Shown: positions 47,882 to 58,559, counted from the stretch's first letter. The stretch: 64,000 bases of DNA from Ottelia alismoides (GCA_037367405.1 JAZKJV010007249.1:20612-84611), one strand, 5' to 3'. The notes: a model not told the origin generated them from the letters alone. Translations and numbers: made by a program.

Positions 47882-50023
47882 ATGCCCCGCAAGACACCGC
47901 TCGCCGACATCCGCAACATCGGGATCATCGCCCACGTCGATGCCGGCAAGACGACGACGACCGAGCGCATCCTCTATTACACGGGTCGAAAGCACACGAT
48001 CGTCGACGTGCACGACACCAAGGACCTGAAGTCGTCCACGACCACCGACTACCTCGAGCAGGAGCAGAAGCGCGGCATCACCATCCAGTCCGCCGCGGTC
48101 TCGGCGTTCTGGAAGGGCAAGAAGCTCAACATCATCGACACCCCCGGGCACGTCGACTTCACGATCGAGGTCAACCGTTCCCTGCGCGTGCTCGACGGCG
48201 CGGTCGTCGTGTTCGACGGCGTGGCCGGCGTCGAGCCGCAGTCCGAGACCAACTGGCGCCTCGCGGACAACTACCGCGTGCCGCGCATGTGCTACGTCAA
48301 CAAGATGGACCGCAGCGGCGCGGGCTTCCTGCGCTGCGTCGACATGATCAAGAAGCGCCTCGGCGCGCGCCCGCTGGTCGCGCACCTGCCGATCGGTTCC
48401 GAGGACAACTTCAAGGGCATGGTCGACCTGGTCGAGAACAAGGCCTACACCTGGGACTCGGACGACCGCGACGCGAAGTGGGAGATCCACGAGCTCAGCG
48501 GCAACCTGGCCGACAAGTTCGGCATCACGGTGCCGAGCGACCGCGCGATCCTCGATTCCGTGCCGAAGTACCGCACCGAGCTCATCGACACCTGCGTCGA
48601 GCAGGACGACGAGGCGATGGAGGCCTCCTCGAGGGCAAGGAGCCCTCGGTCGAGACGCTGAAGAAGTGCATCCGCAAGGGCACGATCAGCGGCGCGTTCA
48701 CCGTCGTGCTGTGCGGCTCCTCGTACAAGAACAAGGGTGTGCAGCAGATGCTCGACGCCGTCGTCGACTACCTGCCGGCGCCGACCGACGTCGAGGCCAT
48801 CGCGACCGTCGACCAGGACGGCAACCCGAACGGCCAGCGCATCTGCTCGGATGACGAGCCGTTCGCCGCGCTCGCGTTCAAGGTCATCAACGACGCCTAC
48901 GGCGCGCTGACCTTCGTCCGCGTCTACTCGGGCGTGCTCACCAAGGGCGCCTCGGTGCAGAACACCACCCGGGGCAAGCGCGAGAAGATCGGCCGCATGG
49001 TCGAGATGTTCGCCAAGGAAGCAACCCGATCGAGGAGGCCCGCGCCGGCGACATCATCGCGCTGGTGTCGCTCGCCGAGACCGACACCGGCGACACGCTG
49101 TGCGACGCCAACGCGCCCGTGATCCTCGAGCGCATGCGCTTCCCCGAGCCGGTCATCAGCGTCTCGGTGAAGCCCAAGAACAAGGCCGAGCTCGAGAAGT
49201 TCGGCGCCGCCCTCGGCAAGATGGTCCGCGCCGATCCCTCGCTGAAGCTCGAGACCGACCGCGAGACGGGCCAGACGATCCTGCGCGGCATGGGCGAGCT
49301 GCACCTCGACGTGACGCTCGACCGCATGCGCACCGAGTTCAACGTCGAAGGCATCATGGGCGAGCCGCAGGTGGCGTACCGCGAGACGATCACCAAGCCC
49401 ATCCAGGAGAACTACATCCACAAGAAGCAGACCGGCGGTTCCGGCCAGTTCGCCGAGGTGTGGATCAAGTTCGAGCCGCTCGAGCGTGGCTCGGGCTTCG
49501 TGTTCGAGGACCAGACGGTCGGCGGCTCGGTGCCGAAGGAGTACATCCCCTCGGTCGAGAAGGGCTGCGCATGCAGATGGAAGACGGCGTGCTCGCCCGC
49601 TTCCCCACCGTGGACTTCAAGGCCACGCTGGTGGACGGCAGCTACCACGACGTCGACTCGAACGCGCTGACCTTCGAGATCGCGGCCAAGGCGGCGTTCC
49701 GCGAGGCCATGAAGAAGGCCGGCCCGATCCTGCTCGAGCCGGTGATGAAGGTCGAGGTCGTGACCCCGGGCGACTACCTGGGCGACGTCATCGGCGACAT
49801 CAACCGCCGCCGCGGCTCGATCCAGGACCAGCTCGAGCGCGGTACCAACATCGCCGTCGTGGCCACCGTGCCGCTGTCGGAGATGTTCGGCTACATCGGC
49901 CAGCTGCGCGCGATGAGCTCCGGCCGTGCCTCGTACACGATGGAGTTCTCGCACTACGATCCGGTGCCGCGCAACGTCGCGGACGAGGTGATCGAGGCGT
50001 CGAAGAAGCCGACCGCGGCCTGA
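47882..50023 (+). CDS. fusA: Translation elongation factor G, stand-alone copy, three frameshifts
   Basis: EF-G moves tRNA and mRNA on the ribosome and helps recycling, using GTP. About 714 residues: G domain with P-loop [18 protein letters not shown], switch [14 protein letters not shown]; then domain II, domain III and domain IV/V. Single bases are missing near 48626 (in AMEAFLEG), 49021 (after MFAKE) and 49569 (after VEKG); with them filled in, all segments continue correctly, which makes sequencing error likely. The switch I region ([19 protein letters not shown]) differs from standard EF-G, and no rpsL, rpsG or tuf is adjacent, so it may be a paralogue such as EF-G2. A terminator follows. 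Confidence 0.9.
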
Positions 50024-50058
50024 TACCGCCCGGCGGCGCCGGGACGAGGTCCGACGAG

Positions 50059-50092
50059 GGGCGCGAGCGCAAGTTCGCGCCCTTTCGTCTTT
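50059..50092 (+). terminator. Rho-independent terminator after EF-G
   Basis: Hairpin with arms GGGCGCGA / TCGCGCCC around an 8-base loop, followed by TTTCGTCTTT. It starts 35 bases after the EF-G stop. Confidence 0.8.
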
Positions 50093-50136
50093 CTGGCCCG
50101 TATATATTTGCCGCCCGGCCCGAGGGAGGATCTCGC

Positions 50137-50626
50137 GTGTACGAGCTCGCTCAGCTGAACGTGGCAGTGATGAAGACTCCGCTCGAGTCGCCCTCGATGG
50201 CGGACTTCGTCGGCAACCTCGATCGCATCAATTCGCTCGCCGAGCAGTCCCCCGGCTTCGTCTGGCGGCTGCAGTCCGACGACGGCGACGCGACCGCGTT
50301 CCGTCCGCTCGGCGAGCACGTGCTGGTGAAACCTCTCGGAGTGGGCCGACGTCGCCTCGCTGTCGCGCTACGTCTACCGCTCCGCGCACGTCGAGATCAT
50401 GCGGCGGCGACGCGAGTGGTTCGAGCGCATGAGCTCGGTCCACATGGTGCTCTGGTGGGTTCCGGCAGGACATCGCCCGACGGTCGGCGAGGCGATCTCG
50501 AGGCTCGAGCAGCTGCGCGACGCCGGGCCCAGCCCGTCGGCATTCACGTTCGCGCAGGCCTACGGCCCGCCTGGCTCCGCTGCCGTCACGACGCCCTTCC
50601 GCATCGACGATACCTGCCCGGCGTGA
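50137..50626 (+). CDS. DUF3291-family protein, one frameshift
   Basis: About 163 residues. The GTG at 50137 has GGAGG seven bases upstream and starts VYELAQLNVAVMKTPLESPSM. Blocks typical of DUF3291 are RINSLAEQSPGFVWRLQ and, after a break near 50330, SEWADVASLSRYVYRSAHVEIMRRRREWFERM and LWWVPAGHRPTVGEAISRLE. The fold is a dimeric alpha/beta-barrel like those of antibiotic-biosynthesis monooxygenases, but the family has no known reaction. Alone after the EF-G terminator. Confidence 0.82.
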
Positions 50627-50655
50627 CGTCGGCGGCGGGCCGCGTCCGCGCCCGC

Positions 50656-51036
50656 TCAGGCCCGCGAGGACGTCCTGCGGCCAGCGATCCACGCCACGAG
50701 CAGCAGCACGCTGGCGGCGGCGTCCGCCGCGTAGACCCGGGCCAGCGCCGGGGAGAGGTCCTGCGGTCCGCCGGGCCAGCGCGATGTACGACAGCATGCT
50801 CGCGAGGCCGGCGAAAGTGGCGATGCCGCGCCACTCAGGGCGCCAGGCCGCCGCCACCAGCAGTCCACCGAGCAGCCCGAACAGCACGGCCCGGTGCCGC
50901 ATCAGCAGCACAGTCCCGGATCGCCGAAGCCACGGCCGTAGAGTGCCTCGAGCGCGCCGGCGCCGAGCACGCCCGTCAGTGGATAGAGGTTCACCAGGCC
51001 GACGAGCACGAACGACACGCGGGCGAGCAGGGACAT
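50656..51036 (-). CDS. Four-helix membrane protein, two frameshifts
   Basis: About 127 residues in three frames: MSLLARVSFVLVGLVNLYPLTG and GAGALEALYGRG first, then RHRAVLFGLLGGLLVAAAWRPEWRGIATFAGLAS, then PALARVYAADAAASVLLLVAWIAGRR up to the stop at 50656. The four hydrophobic stretches and the RHRAV...FG pattern match a small uncharacterised membrane family. Breaks near 50915 and 50785. Function unknown. Confidence 0.6.
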
Positions 51037-51158
51037 CGGGCTTACCGGTGGGCGGCGCGATGCTGCGCCGGCCGGGATACTGGGCCCGCCCGTGCCGCGC
51101 GTCGATGACCTCGGAGGTCATCGGCAGGGCGAGTCGTCCCTGGCCGACTGCGCCGGGC

Positions 51159-51563
51159 TCAGGGCGGCGCGTACTTCGCGAACACTTCGGCCTCCGTCAG
51201 GCAGGGCGTCTCGTCCGCGAAGCGGTAGGCGGCGGGCTTGCGGTCGATGAAGATCTGCTCGGCCATCCCGAAGGGCACGTCGTCGCCGAACAGCCCGATG
51301 GACACGGTGTGCTCGCCGGTGGGCAGCAGGCGGTACCACAGGTGCGTGCCACAGCGTCCACAGAAGGCGCGCTCGGCCCATTCCGACGAGCGATACGCGC
51401 GCACGTGCTCCGCGCCCTCGAGGCCGATCTCGTCGGCGCCGCAGGGGACGCACAGCGCCGGGCCACCTCCCCACCGACGGCACATGCCGCAATGGCAGGC
51501 GTGGAACTCGTGTCGATCCGGCATGGTCACGCCGACCGCGCCGCAGAGGCAGTGTCCCTTCAT
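51159..51563 (-). CDS. GFA-family (Mss4-like) zinc protein
   Basis: An intact 134-residue GFA/CENP-V-fold protein, named after glutathione-dependent formaldehyde-activating enzyme. Zinc and thiol ligands are in MKGHCLCGAV, HACHCGMCRRW and AFCGRCGTHLWYR, and the GLFGDDVPFG / EQIFIDRKPAAY stretch follows. Real GFA activity has been questioned, so the name is only a fold assignment. Its ATG overlaps the stop of the upstream YkgJ-like gene by 4 bases (ATGA), and the site GGGAG is within that gene, so the two are coupled. Confidence 0.9.
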   Translation of the reverse strand: MKGHCLCGAVGVTMPDRHEFHACHCGMCRRWGGGPALCVPCGADEIGLEGAEHVRAYRSSEWAERAFCGRCGTHLWYRLLPTGEHTVSIGLFGDDVPFGMAEQIFIDRKPAAYRFADETPCLTEAEVFAKYAPP

Positions 51564-52255
51564 CCCTCGCTCCCATCGTTCGCAGGCAGGTTCGTCGTCG
51601 GCGGCGCATCGAACGCGCGCCCGGCCGCGAGCATCGCACGCGCCCGGGCGGCGTCGTCGCGGGCGTCGCAGGGTCCAGCAGCGCCGCATGCGACTTGATG
51701 GCGAGCACGGCGATGCCCATCGGCCCGGCCGGCGCCCGTACCCCAATCGCGGAGAATGCCTCGGGTCGCTCGCGGATGAACCGCGCTGCTTCGCGGATGG
51801 CGGCGTGCGCGCGCCGCGCCGCATCGTCCTCGTAGCTGAAGCGCCAGGCGCGCACCCGCCGGTTGATCACCGCCTTGTCGGCGCCGCCAGCATCGAGCCC
51901 GGCGGCCGCGAAGATCCGCAGTCGTATCCAGGCAGGTCTGGGGACGCTGCGCATAGATCGAGCAGCGCCCGGCGTGCAGCATCGGGCAGGTGCCGTCGTC
52001 GCGCGCCGGCAGCGTCAGGTCGCCCGGCGCGAATCCGGGCGCCTCCACCGTGAGTTCGACCGGCACGAGGGCGCGCGCCGCCACGTCGGTGCGCCGCAAC
52101 TGGATCGAGTAGCCCGAGGTGCAGCAGCCGGTGCAGTCGCCGCAGGGCACGTCCATGCCTGTGTCGCCTTGCAGCGAGGCGCGCAGCCTGCTGAGCCAGC
52201 TGCCGAACGGGCCGGCGTCGATGGCGTCGGGTGGGGTCGTGTTCGCGGCGTCCAT
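51560..52255 (-). CDS. YkgJ-family cysteine-cluster protein, two frameshifts
   Basis: About 232 residues. The metal-binding cysteines of the YkgJ (UPF0153) cluster are visible in VPCGDCTGCCTSGY, CPMLHAGRCSIYAQRPQTC (about residues 40-115). After breaks near 51930 and 51670 the remaining frames give NRRVRAWRFSYEDDAARR, AVLAIKSHAALLD and AMLAAGRAFDAPPTTNLPANDGSEG. YkgJ-type proteins are thought to bind zinc or an Fe-S centre; reaction unknown. Overlap with the GFA gene indicates co-expression, which fits thiol/metal chemistry but is otherwise unproved. Confidence 0.83.
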   Translation of the reverse strand: MDAANTTPPDAIDAGPFGSWLSRLRASLQGDTGMDVPCGDCTGCCTSGYSIQLRRTDVAARALVPVELTVEAPGFAPGDLTLPARDDGTCPMLHAGRCSIYAQRPQTCLDTTADLRGRRARCWRRRQGGDQPAGARLALQLRGRCGAARARRHPRSSAVHPRATRGILRDWGTGAGRADGHRRARHQVACGAAGPCDARDDAARARAMLAAGRAFDAPPTTNLPANDGSEG

Positions 52256-52439
52256 GTTCCTAGCGTAGCGCGCGCGCGGCGGCCGGCGCCGGGTATCGAG
52301 GCGAGGGCCAGGATCGGAGGCAGACGACCTCGTCATCGGCAGCGCCGTGGGCCCGGGGATCGCATCGCGCACTCCCCGGCAGGAAGCGAACGTCCGCATG
52401 GCCGATCGGCCCGGGCGCAGGCCGATTCGCAAAACAAAA

Positions 52440-52467
52440 TTGTCCGCGCCGAGGTGGTTACTACCAT
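52440..52467 (+). promoter_or_regulatory. Candidate promoter of the amidohydrolase/enoyl-CoA hydratase genes
   Basis: TTGTCC (-35-like, 52440-52445), 16 bases, then TACCAT (-10-like, 52462-52467), inside the only AT-richer stretch of the 270-base gap. It lies about 60 bases before the ATG at 52528. Confidence 0.4.
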
Positions 52468-52527
52468 AGGCAGACTGCCGGCCGGCGCCGGCGCCCGTAC
52501 CGGGCTCCACCCCCTGGAGTGAATGCC

Positions 52528-53615
52528 ATGAAGGTCATCGACGTCGACGCCCACGTGTCGAGCCCGCCTCGTGCTGGGACTACCTTTCCGAGTCCGACCA
52601 GCAATACCGCCCGTCGCGGTTGCGCAAGGAAGTCGGCTCGACGATCCAGACGCACTTCTCGGGGCCGAACACCAAGGAGTACTGGGTCATCGACAACCAC
52701 CTTTACGGCAAGCACGACGCGGCCGCGATCGCCTTCTACTCGAAGGGCGAGGTCACCGAGGGATTCGATCACGCTCGACGACGTGCCGGCGCGCCTCGCC
52801 GACCTCGACAAGCAGCAGGTCGACGTGCAGGTGCAGTTCTCGAGCCTGTTCCTGAACATCCGCTGCCACCGTCCGCAAGCGGAGCTCGCGCTGACGCGTG
52901 CCTGGAACCGCTGGATCCGCGGATCGCTGTGCCGCGAGCAACGGTCGCCTGCGCTGGATCTTCACGCCCTCGCTGAAGAACCCCGAGGCGACCGCGAAGG
53001 ACATGGAGTGGGCGGTGAACAACGGCGCGGTCGGCGTGCTGTTCCGCGGCCTCGAGGGCGACCGCTTCCTCGACCATCCGTTCTTCGACCCGGTCTACGC
53101 CCAAGGCGCAGGAGCTCGACCTGCCGATCTGCGTGCACATCGGCCACGGCAGCCCCGCCATGGAGACGATCGAGCAGCGCGAGGGCGGCAAGTTCAACCG
53201 CTTCATCTCCGACAGCCCCAACTATTTCGCGTTCTCGGTGCTGCTCAACAGCAAGCATCGCGAGGCGTTCCCGACGCTGCGCTGGGGCTTCTTCGAGTCG
53301 GGCTGCAGCTGGGTCCCGGCCGCCGTGCAGACTGCGCTGCACGTGCGCCTGCCCCCGCCGAAGCTGATGGAACTGGTGCAGGAGAAGCTCGCCGAGCACA
53401 ACTTCTGGCTGACCTGCGAGCTGCACGAGGACCTGCCGCACCTGATGCGCTACACCGGCGAGTCACGGCTGATGCTCGCCAGCGACTATGGCCATCCCGG
53501 GGATGTCGCGGACACCATCTTCTTCCGCCAGGCCCTCGAGGCGCGCGACGACATCCGCCCCGAGCTCAGGAAGCGGCTGGTCACCGACAACTGCCACGGG
53601 CTGTTCCGGATCTAG
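52528..53615 (+). CDS. Metal-dependent amidohydrolase (ACMSD-like), four frameshifts
   Basis: About 363 residues in five pieces. The start MKVIDVDAHVSEP (GGAG 8 bases before the ATG) gives the DxDxH metal motif of the amidohydrolase-2 / aminocarboxymuconate-semialdehyde-decarboxylase group. Later pieces contain VPARLADLDKQQVDVQV, IFTPSLKNPEATAKDMEWAV, the ligand region PICVHIGHGSPAME and SRLMLASDYGHP (terminal Asp). Breaks lie near 52568, 52772, 52935 and 53107. Known relatives decarboxylate or hydrate ring-cleavage products; the substrate here is not known. The enoyl-CoA hydratase follows 143 bases later. Confidence 0.83.
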
Positions 53616-53758
53616 CGCCCCTCGCGCGACACCGCGCCTCCCGCCCCCGCCTGGCCGCATCGATCCGGCCGGCGGGCTATCATCGGGATGCACCGCAGGT
53701 GCGGCGGCGCCGGCACGGGAGGCGCATCGCCGGCCTCGCGGTCCCGAGGAGGCACGCC

Positions 53759-54547
53759 ATGTCGATCGACCCTGTGCTCGTGCTGCGCGAGGCCGCGGCG
53801 GGCATCTGCACCCTGACGCTGAACAACCCGTCCGCGCGCAACGCACTCTCGGTCGCGATGATGGACGCGCTGCGCGAGGCGGTCGAGGCGGCGGCGCCGC
53901 TCGGGACGTCAAGGTGGTCGTGCTCGCGGGCGCTGGCCCCGGCGTTCTGCGCCGGTCACGACCTCAAGGAGCTGCGCGCCAACCCCGATCCGGCCTTCCA
54001 GGCCGACCTCTTCGAGCGCTGCGTGCGACTGATGCTGGCGATCGTGCGCTGCCCGAAGCCCGTGATCGCGCGCGTGCACGGCATCGCGACTGCGGCGGGC
54101 TGCCAGCTGGTCGCGAGCTGCGATCTGGCGGTGGCCGCCGAAGAGGCGCGCTTCGCGACCCCGGGCGTCAACATCGGGCTGTTCTGCTCGACGCCGATGG
54201 TCGCGCTGTCGCGCAACCTCGCGAGCAAGCATGCGATGGAGATGCTGCTCACCGGCGAACTGCTGCCGGCCGCGGAGGCGCACCGCATCGGCCTCGTGAA
54301 CCGCGTAGTGCCCGCCGCGCAGCTCGATGCCGCGGTCGCCGAGCTCGCCGGACGGATCGCGTCGAAGTCCACGAGCGCGATCGCGATCGGCAAGCGCGCC
54401 TTCTACGAGCAGGCGGAGATGCCGCTGGAGGAGGCGTACCGGCATGCCGCGCGCGTCATGCAGCGCAACCTCCAGACCGCCGACGCCGCCGAGGGCATCG
54501 ACGCCTTCATCCAGAAGCGCCCCGCCTGCTGGGTCGACGCCGGCTGA
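53759..54547 (+). CDS. Enoyl-CoA hydratase/isomerase family protein, compensating frameshifts
   Basis: A 262-residue crotonase-fold protein: TLTLNNPSARNALSVAMMDAL, CAGHDLKELRANPD (oxyanion-hole region), ATAAGCQLVASCDLAVAAEEARFATPGVNIG and the C-terminal helical trimerisation end with WVDAG. Between residues 45 and 60 the text PLGTSRWSCSRALAP is out of character, while the neighbouring frame reads DVKVVVLAGAG, so two compensating base changes near 53906 and 53938 are likely. The reading frame is otherwise open. Acts on CoA thioesters, for example in beta-oxidation of ring-cleavage products. GAGGAGG site is well placed. Confidence 0.9.
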   Translation: MSIDPVLVLREAAAGICTLTLNNPSARNALSVAMMDALREAVEAAAPLGTSRWSCSRALAPAFCAGHDLKELRANPDPAFQADLFERCVRLMLAIVRCPKPVIARVHGIATAAGCQLVASCDLAVAAEEARFATPGVNIGLFCSTPMVALSRNLASKHAMEMLLTGELLPAAEAHRIGLVNRVVPAAQLDAAVAELAGRIASKSTSAIAIGKRAFYEQAEMPLEEAYRHAARVMQRNLQTADAAEGIDAFIQKRPACWVDAG

Positions 54548-54590
54548 ACCTCCCCGACCCGACGGTTGGCATCGTGGCTGCGCGGTTCGC

Positions 54591-55058
54591 TCAACGCGCC
54601 GCGCGTGATTCCGGCGTCGGCTCCGCGAGCGGCGGCAGGGCTCCGGGCGCGACACCCGCTTCGCGCAGCGCCGCCAGGAAGCCCGCCCGGTCCTGGGGCG
54701 ACACGAGGCAGGAACGCCCCGCACCGTGTTCGATCCGCAGCCGGTCGAGCGACAGCGCCGGCGCCGACCACGCCGCGCGCGTGGGGCCGGACCGAGCGGA
54801 TCTCCCCGAACGGTATCGACCAGCGCAGCGCCCGCTCAGGACCAGCAGCCTGCCCTGGCCGATCGCGTAGCGCGTCGTCGCGAGGATCCACAGCGGCAGC
54901 CCGCCGCCGACCAGGAACAGCAGTGGCGCGAGCCAGCGCAGGCCACCGATGGGGGAGAGCAGCAGGCGCACGCTGGCTCCGGCGATCACCGCGCCGGAGG
55001 CGAGCAGCGCGAGCCCGATCCAGGCATCGATGCGCGAGCGGAACACCCGGCCGCTCAT
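54591..55058 (-). CDS. Membrane protein with a PH-like domain, compensating frameshifts
   Basis: A 155-residue protein with two transmembrane helices (IGLALLASGAVIAGASVRLL and LRWLAPLLFLVGGGLPLWIL) and a PH-like C-terminal domain with TTRYAIGQGRLLVLSG, then LSLDRLRIEHGAG, CLVSPQDRAGFLAAL. Between residues 80 and 100 the text is odd and the neighbouring frame reads RWSIPFGEIRSVRP, which is the expected PH strand, so two compensating changes near 54785 and 54830 are likely. The ATG overlaps the stop of the quinone reductase (ATGA). Function unknown. Confidence 0.7.
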   Translation of the reverse strand: MSGRVFRSRIDAWIGLALLASGAVIAGASVRLLLSPIGGLRWLAPLLFLVGGGLPLWILATTRYAIGQGRLLVLSGRCAGRYRSGRSARSGPTRAAWSAPALSLDRLRIEHGAGRSCLVSPQDRAGFLAALREAGVAPGALPPLAEPTPESRAAR

Positions 55059-56061
55059 CGCACCGCCTCGCCGCCGACCTCGATCACGGCGCGGCCGCGC
55101 ACCTCGCGCGCCTCGAGCCGCCGATGCAGCGCCGCGACCTGCGCGAGCGGCACCACCTCGCCGACCGGCAGTCGCCAGCGACCTGTGCGGATCGCCGCGA
55201 TCATCGCGACATCGGGCTCGCTGCCGGGCGCAACCTCGACCTGGCGCAGCGTCATGCCACCCACCGAGAAGCTCTTGTCGATCAGCAGCGGGACCGGCAC
55301 CGGCGGCGGGTTCGCGCCGGACATCGCGCCCCAGGTAGATCACGCGCCCGAGCGGCGCAACCAGCGCGTAGTTGTGCGCGGCATTGGCGCCGCCGTTGCC
55401 GTCGAGGATCACGTCGAACGCACCGCCGGGTACGGCCGCCTGCGCCGCCGCCGGCCAGTTCTCCTCCAGGTAGTCGATCACGGCGTCGAAGCCGAAGCCG
55501 CGCACCCACTCTACCTTGGCCGGGCCACCACAGAGCCCGACGACCTGCGCGCCCGCATCGCGCGCGATCTGCAAAGGCCATCAGGCCGACCGCGCCGGCG
55601 GCCGAGTGCACCAGCACGCGCTCGCCGCGCTGCAGGCGTGCGCAGCGGTGCAGGGCGTGCCACGCGGTGTAGGTGCAGCCGCGCCAGACGGCAGCCGTCG
55701 CGCAGCGAGATCCCCTCGGGGACCGCCATCAGGCCACGCACCGGCGCCAGCGACCACTCGGCGTAGCCGCCGAAGCTGGTGCGCGACAGCACGCGCCGGC
55801 CGAGCCATGCGTGGTCGACGTCGGGGCCGACGGCATCCACGACTCCCGTGTGCTCGAGCCCCGGCGTGAACGGATAGCGCACCGGCATCCAGTCGAGCCG
55901 CTCGCGCCGCACCAGCGCGTCGACCGGGTTCATGCCGACGAAGGCGACGCGCAGCCGCACCTGCCCCGGTCCCGGTTCGGGCCGCGGCAGTTCGCGCCAC
56001 TGCAGCACCTCGGGCGGCCCGGGTCTTTCCACCACGATCGCGCGCATCGTCGACACGTCCA
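55055..56061 (-). CDS. Zinc-free quinone reductase (MDR family), several frameshifts
   Basis: About 335 residues in four frames: MRAIVVERPGPPEVLQWRELPRP and PGLEHTGVVDAVG (GroES-like domain), VLVHSAAGAVGL (NADPH motif), VVGLCGGPAKVEWVRGFGFDAVIDY, and IYLGRD, then the end KSFSVGGMTLRQV and RAVIEVGGEAVR. Breaks lie near 55685, 55575 and 55323. The family is NADPH:quinone or enone reductase. The start at 56061 has GGAGG seven bases upstream. It overlaps the downstream membrane protein gene. Confidence 0.85.
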
Positions 56062-56135
56062 TCCTCGTCCTCCTTCGACAGCCGGAGTATGAACGTTCGA
56101 CGCGAATGCGCGGGCGGCATCCGGGCGCTGATCGG

Positions 56136-58427
56136 TCAGGCGGCGGTTGCCCCCGCCCTGGAGTCTGCCCGGGCGCAGGTGACGACCACGCGCGTCCCGC
56201 CGCGGGCGCCGGCGCCGAGCAGACGATGCCGCCGATCCGGGCCGCGCGGCTGCGCATGCTGGTCAGCCCGACACCGCCGCCGGCCTCGTCGTCGGGCAGG
56301 CCGACGCCGTCGTCCTCGATCGCGAGCGTCAGGCGCTCGGGGTCCACCTGCAGGTCCAGCTCGATGCGCCGCGCCTGGCTGTGCTTGAGCGCGTTGTTCA
56401 GTGCTTCCTGGGCGATCCGGAACAGCTCCTGCGCCACCGCCGCCGGCGTCGAGGGCGGCAGGTCGGTGCCGCGGACGACGCATTCGCGCCCGCTGGAGGC
56501 GTCGCGCGCCAGCTGCCGCAGCATCGCCAGGAAGGACGTCGAGGACACGGGCGCCACGTAGGTGCGGGCCAGGCGCCGGCAGACGGTGCGGGCGTGCTCG
56601 AGGTTGCGCTCGATCGTCTCGATCTCCTGCCGCTGCACCTCGGGCGAGGCGCCCTGGCCGAGCGTCCGCCGAATGCCCCGACCTGCAGCGTCACGGCCGT
56701 CAGCACCTGGCCTAGGTCGTCGTGCAGGTCCTCGCCGATGCGCTCGCGCTCCTGGTTGGTGGCCGCGATGACCTCCAGCTCGAGCTGCTTGCGGTCCGAG
56801 ATGTCCTGCACGGCGCCGCTGATCTCGATGCAGCGCCCGTCGCGCATCGTCGGCACGGCGTAGATCCGCACCCAGCTCGCCGATCCGGCCTGCGGCACCA
56901 GCGGCAGCTCGATCTCGATCGGCTTCCCGTCGACGGTCATCCGTTCCATCGCCTCGCGCAGCACCGAGCGGACTGCCGGAGGGTGGCGCGAGAACGCCAG
57001 CTCGGCGGTCGGCGTCGCACCGCGTGGCACGCCGAGAATGTCGAACAGGCGATCGGACCAGCGTGGCGTGGCCATCTGGTCGAGCGTGTGGACGAACGCG
57101 CCGACGCGCGCCGCATCGCCCGCGCGGTCGAGCAGTTCCAGCGAGATGCGCGCCGTCCGCTCGGCGCGAACGCGCTCCACCGCGGCCCAGATGCGCGCAC
57201 AGGTCTCCTCGGCCAGCACGACCTCCTCGGTCGACCAGCTCCGTGGCTCGGGATGATGGGTGAGATCATCGCCACCATCCGGCCGTCGCGGACCAGCGGA
57301 GTGTCGAGGATCGCGCGGGTGTGGATGCCGGCGTACGCCCGCAGCACCTCCGGCGAATTGGTGCGCGGGTCCTCGGCGACGTCGGCGATCGCGACGCTGC
57401 GTCCTGCCTTCATGTCGCGGATGAACGCGGGCCCGAAGTCGTCCATGCGCCACCTGCCGACGACGGAGGGGATGCGCCCGTCGTTCCAGTCGCGCGTGAC
57501 GATCACGTGCTCCTGCGCCTCGTCGATCTCGCCATAGCCGAGCTGCGCGACGCCGAGGAACTCGCCGAGCGCGCGCGTGGCCGCGTCCATCATCTCGCCG
57601 GGCTCCTGCAGGGCCTGCAGTCGCTCCGTGAGTCGCAGCAGGAAACGCTGGCGCTGCTCGCTGTCGACCAGCCGCGAGATCACGCGCTGGCGCTCGGTCA
57701 CGTCGACCACGGCGGCGAGCACCAGTGGCGCGCCCTCGGTGGGCACCGGACTGAGGCCGATCTCGACCGGGAATTCGCCTGCCGTCCTTGCGGCGCGCCC
57801 GCAGCTCGCGACCGACGCCCATGGCGCGCGGGGTCGGCGTGCGCGCGAAGGTCTCGCGGTTCCGCCGGTGGGATTCGCGGAGCGCCGGCGGGATCAGGTC
57901 CTCGATCGAGAGCTGGTGGACTCGCCGGCCGGGTAGCCGAAGCCCTGGCGCGCGGCGGCATTGGCGAAAGCGATCCGGCCGTCTGCTTCCGCGAGGATCA
58001 TGCCCGACGGCGCGGCCTCGATCGCCTGCGGAAAGCGTCGCTCGCGATGCCGCGCCAACGCGGTGGCCGAGCGTCGCTCCTGGAACAGCCAGCTGAACAG
58101 CGCGCCTTCGAGCAGGAAGAAGCCCATTCGGATCCACTCGGACGCGGGCAACGTGCCCAGCGAGTCGGCCGGCGTGATGAACAGCCAGACGCCCGCCACC
58201 AGGCAGATCAGCGTCGCGAAGAGGCCCGGCCCGAAGCCCGCCCATGCGGCGGCGAGCACCGGCGCGATCAGCAGCGCGAGGAGCGGAGCCTGGTCTCCCA
58301 GCACCGGTGTGAGCGCGGCGCGCAGCAGGATCATCCCTGCCGAGATCAGCGCCGCGCCGAAATAGGCCGCGAGTGGCGAAGGCGCAACGCGACGTTCGGC
58401 GTCGTCCGCCGCTGACGTATCGAGCAT
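56136..58427 (-). CDS. Membrane histidine kinase with PAS and GAF domains, about five frameshifts
   Basis: About 765 residues. Four hydrophobic helices (AAYFGAALISAGMILLRAAL to WIRMGFFLLEGALFSWLF) as in KdpD/DUF4118 sensors come first. A PAS domain (PSGMILAEADGRIAFANAAARQGFGYPAGE, then QLSIEDLIPP), a GAF domain (ATRALGEFLGVAQLGYGEID), a second PAS (LFDILGVPRGATPT; GAVQDISDRKQLE), a HisKA_3 region (ERERIGEDLHDDLGQVLTAV) and an HATPase (AQEALNNALKHSQARR, GGGVGLTSMRSRAARIG) follow in order. Breaks near 57905, 57780, 57255, 56680 and 56205. Stop at 56136. No response regulator is next to it. Confidence 0.83.
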
Positions 58428-58559
58428 TCCTGCAGTCCCCCCCGTGCGGATCTGCAGGAAAAAAATCTACACCCAATGCGGGTATTCGCGAAGTGCCGCG
58501 TGGTCGACCACCCAACAGCGGTCGCGCGGTGGCAACGAAGTCTTGTTGCGGCGCTGGGG

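Noticed and set aside
47882..50023. EF-G as a true pseudogene
   Set aside because: Each of three breaks is one missing base at a place where a single insertion restores conserved sequence, and no other decay (stops, large losses) is seen.
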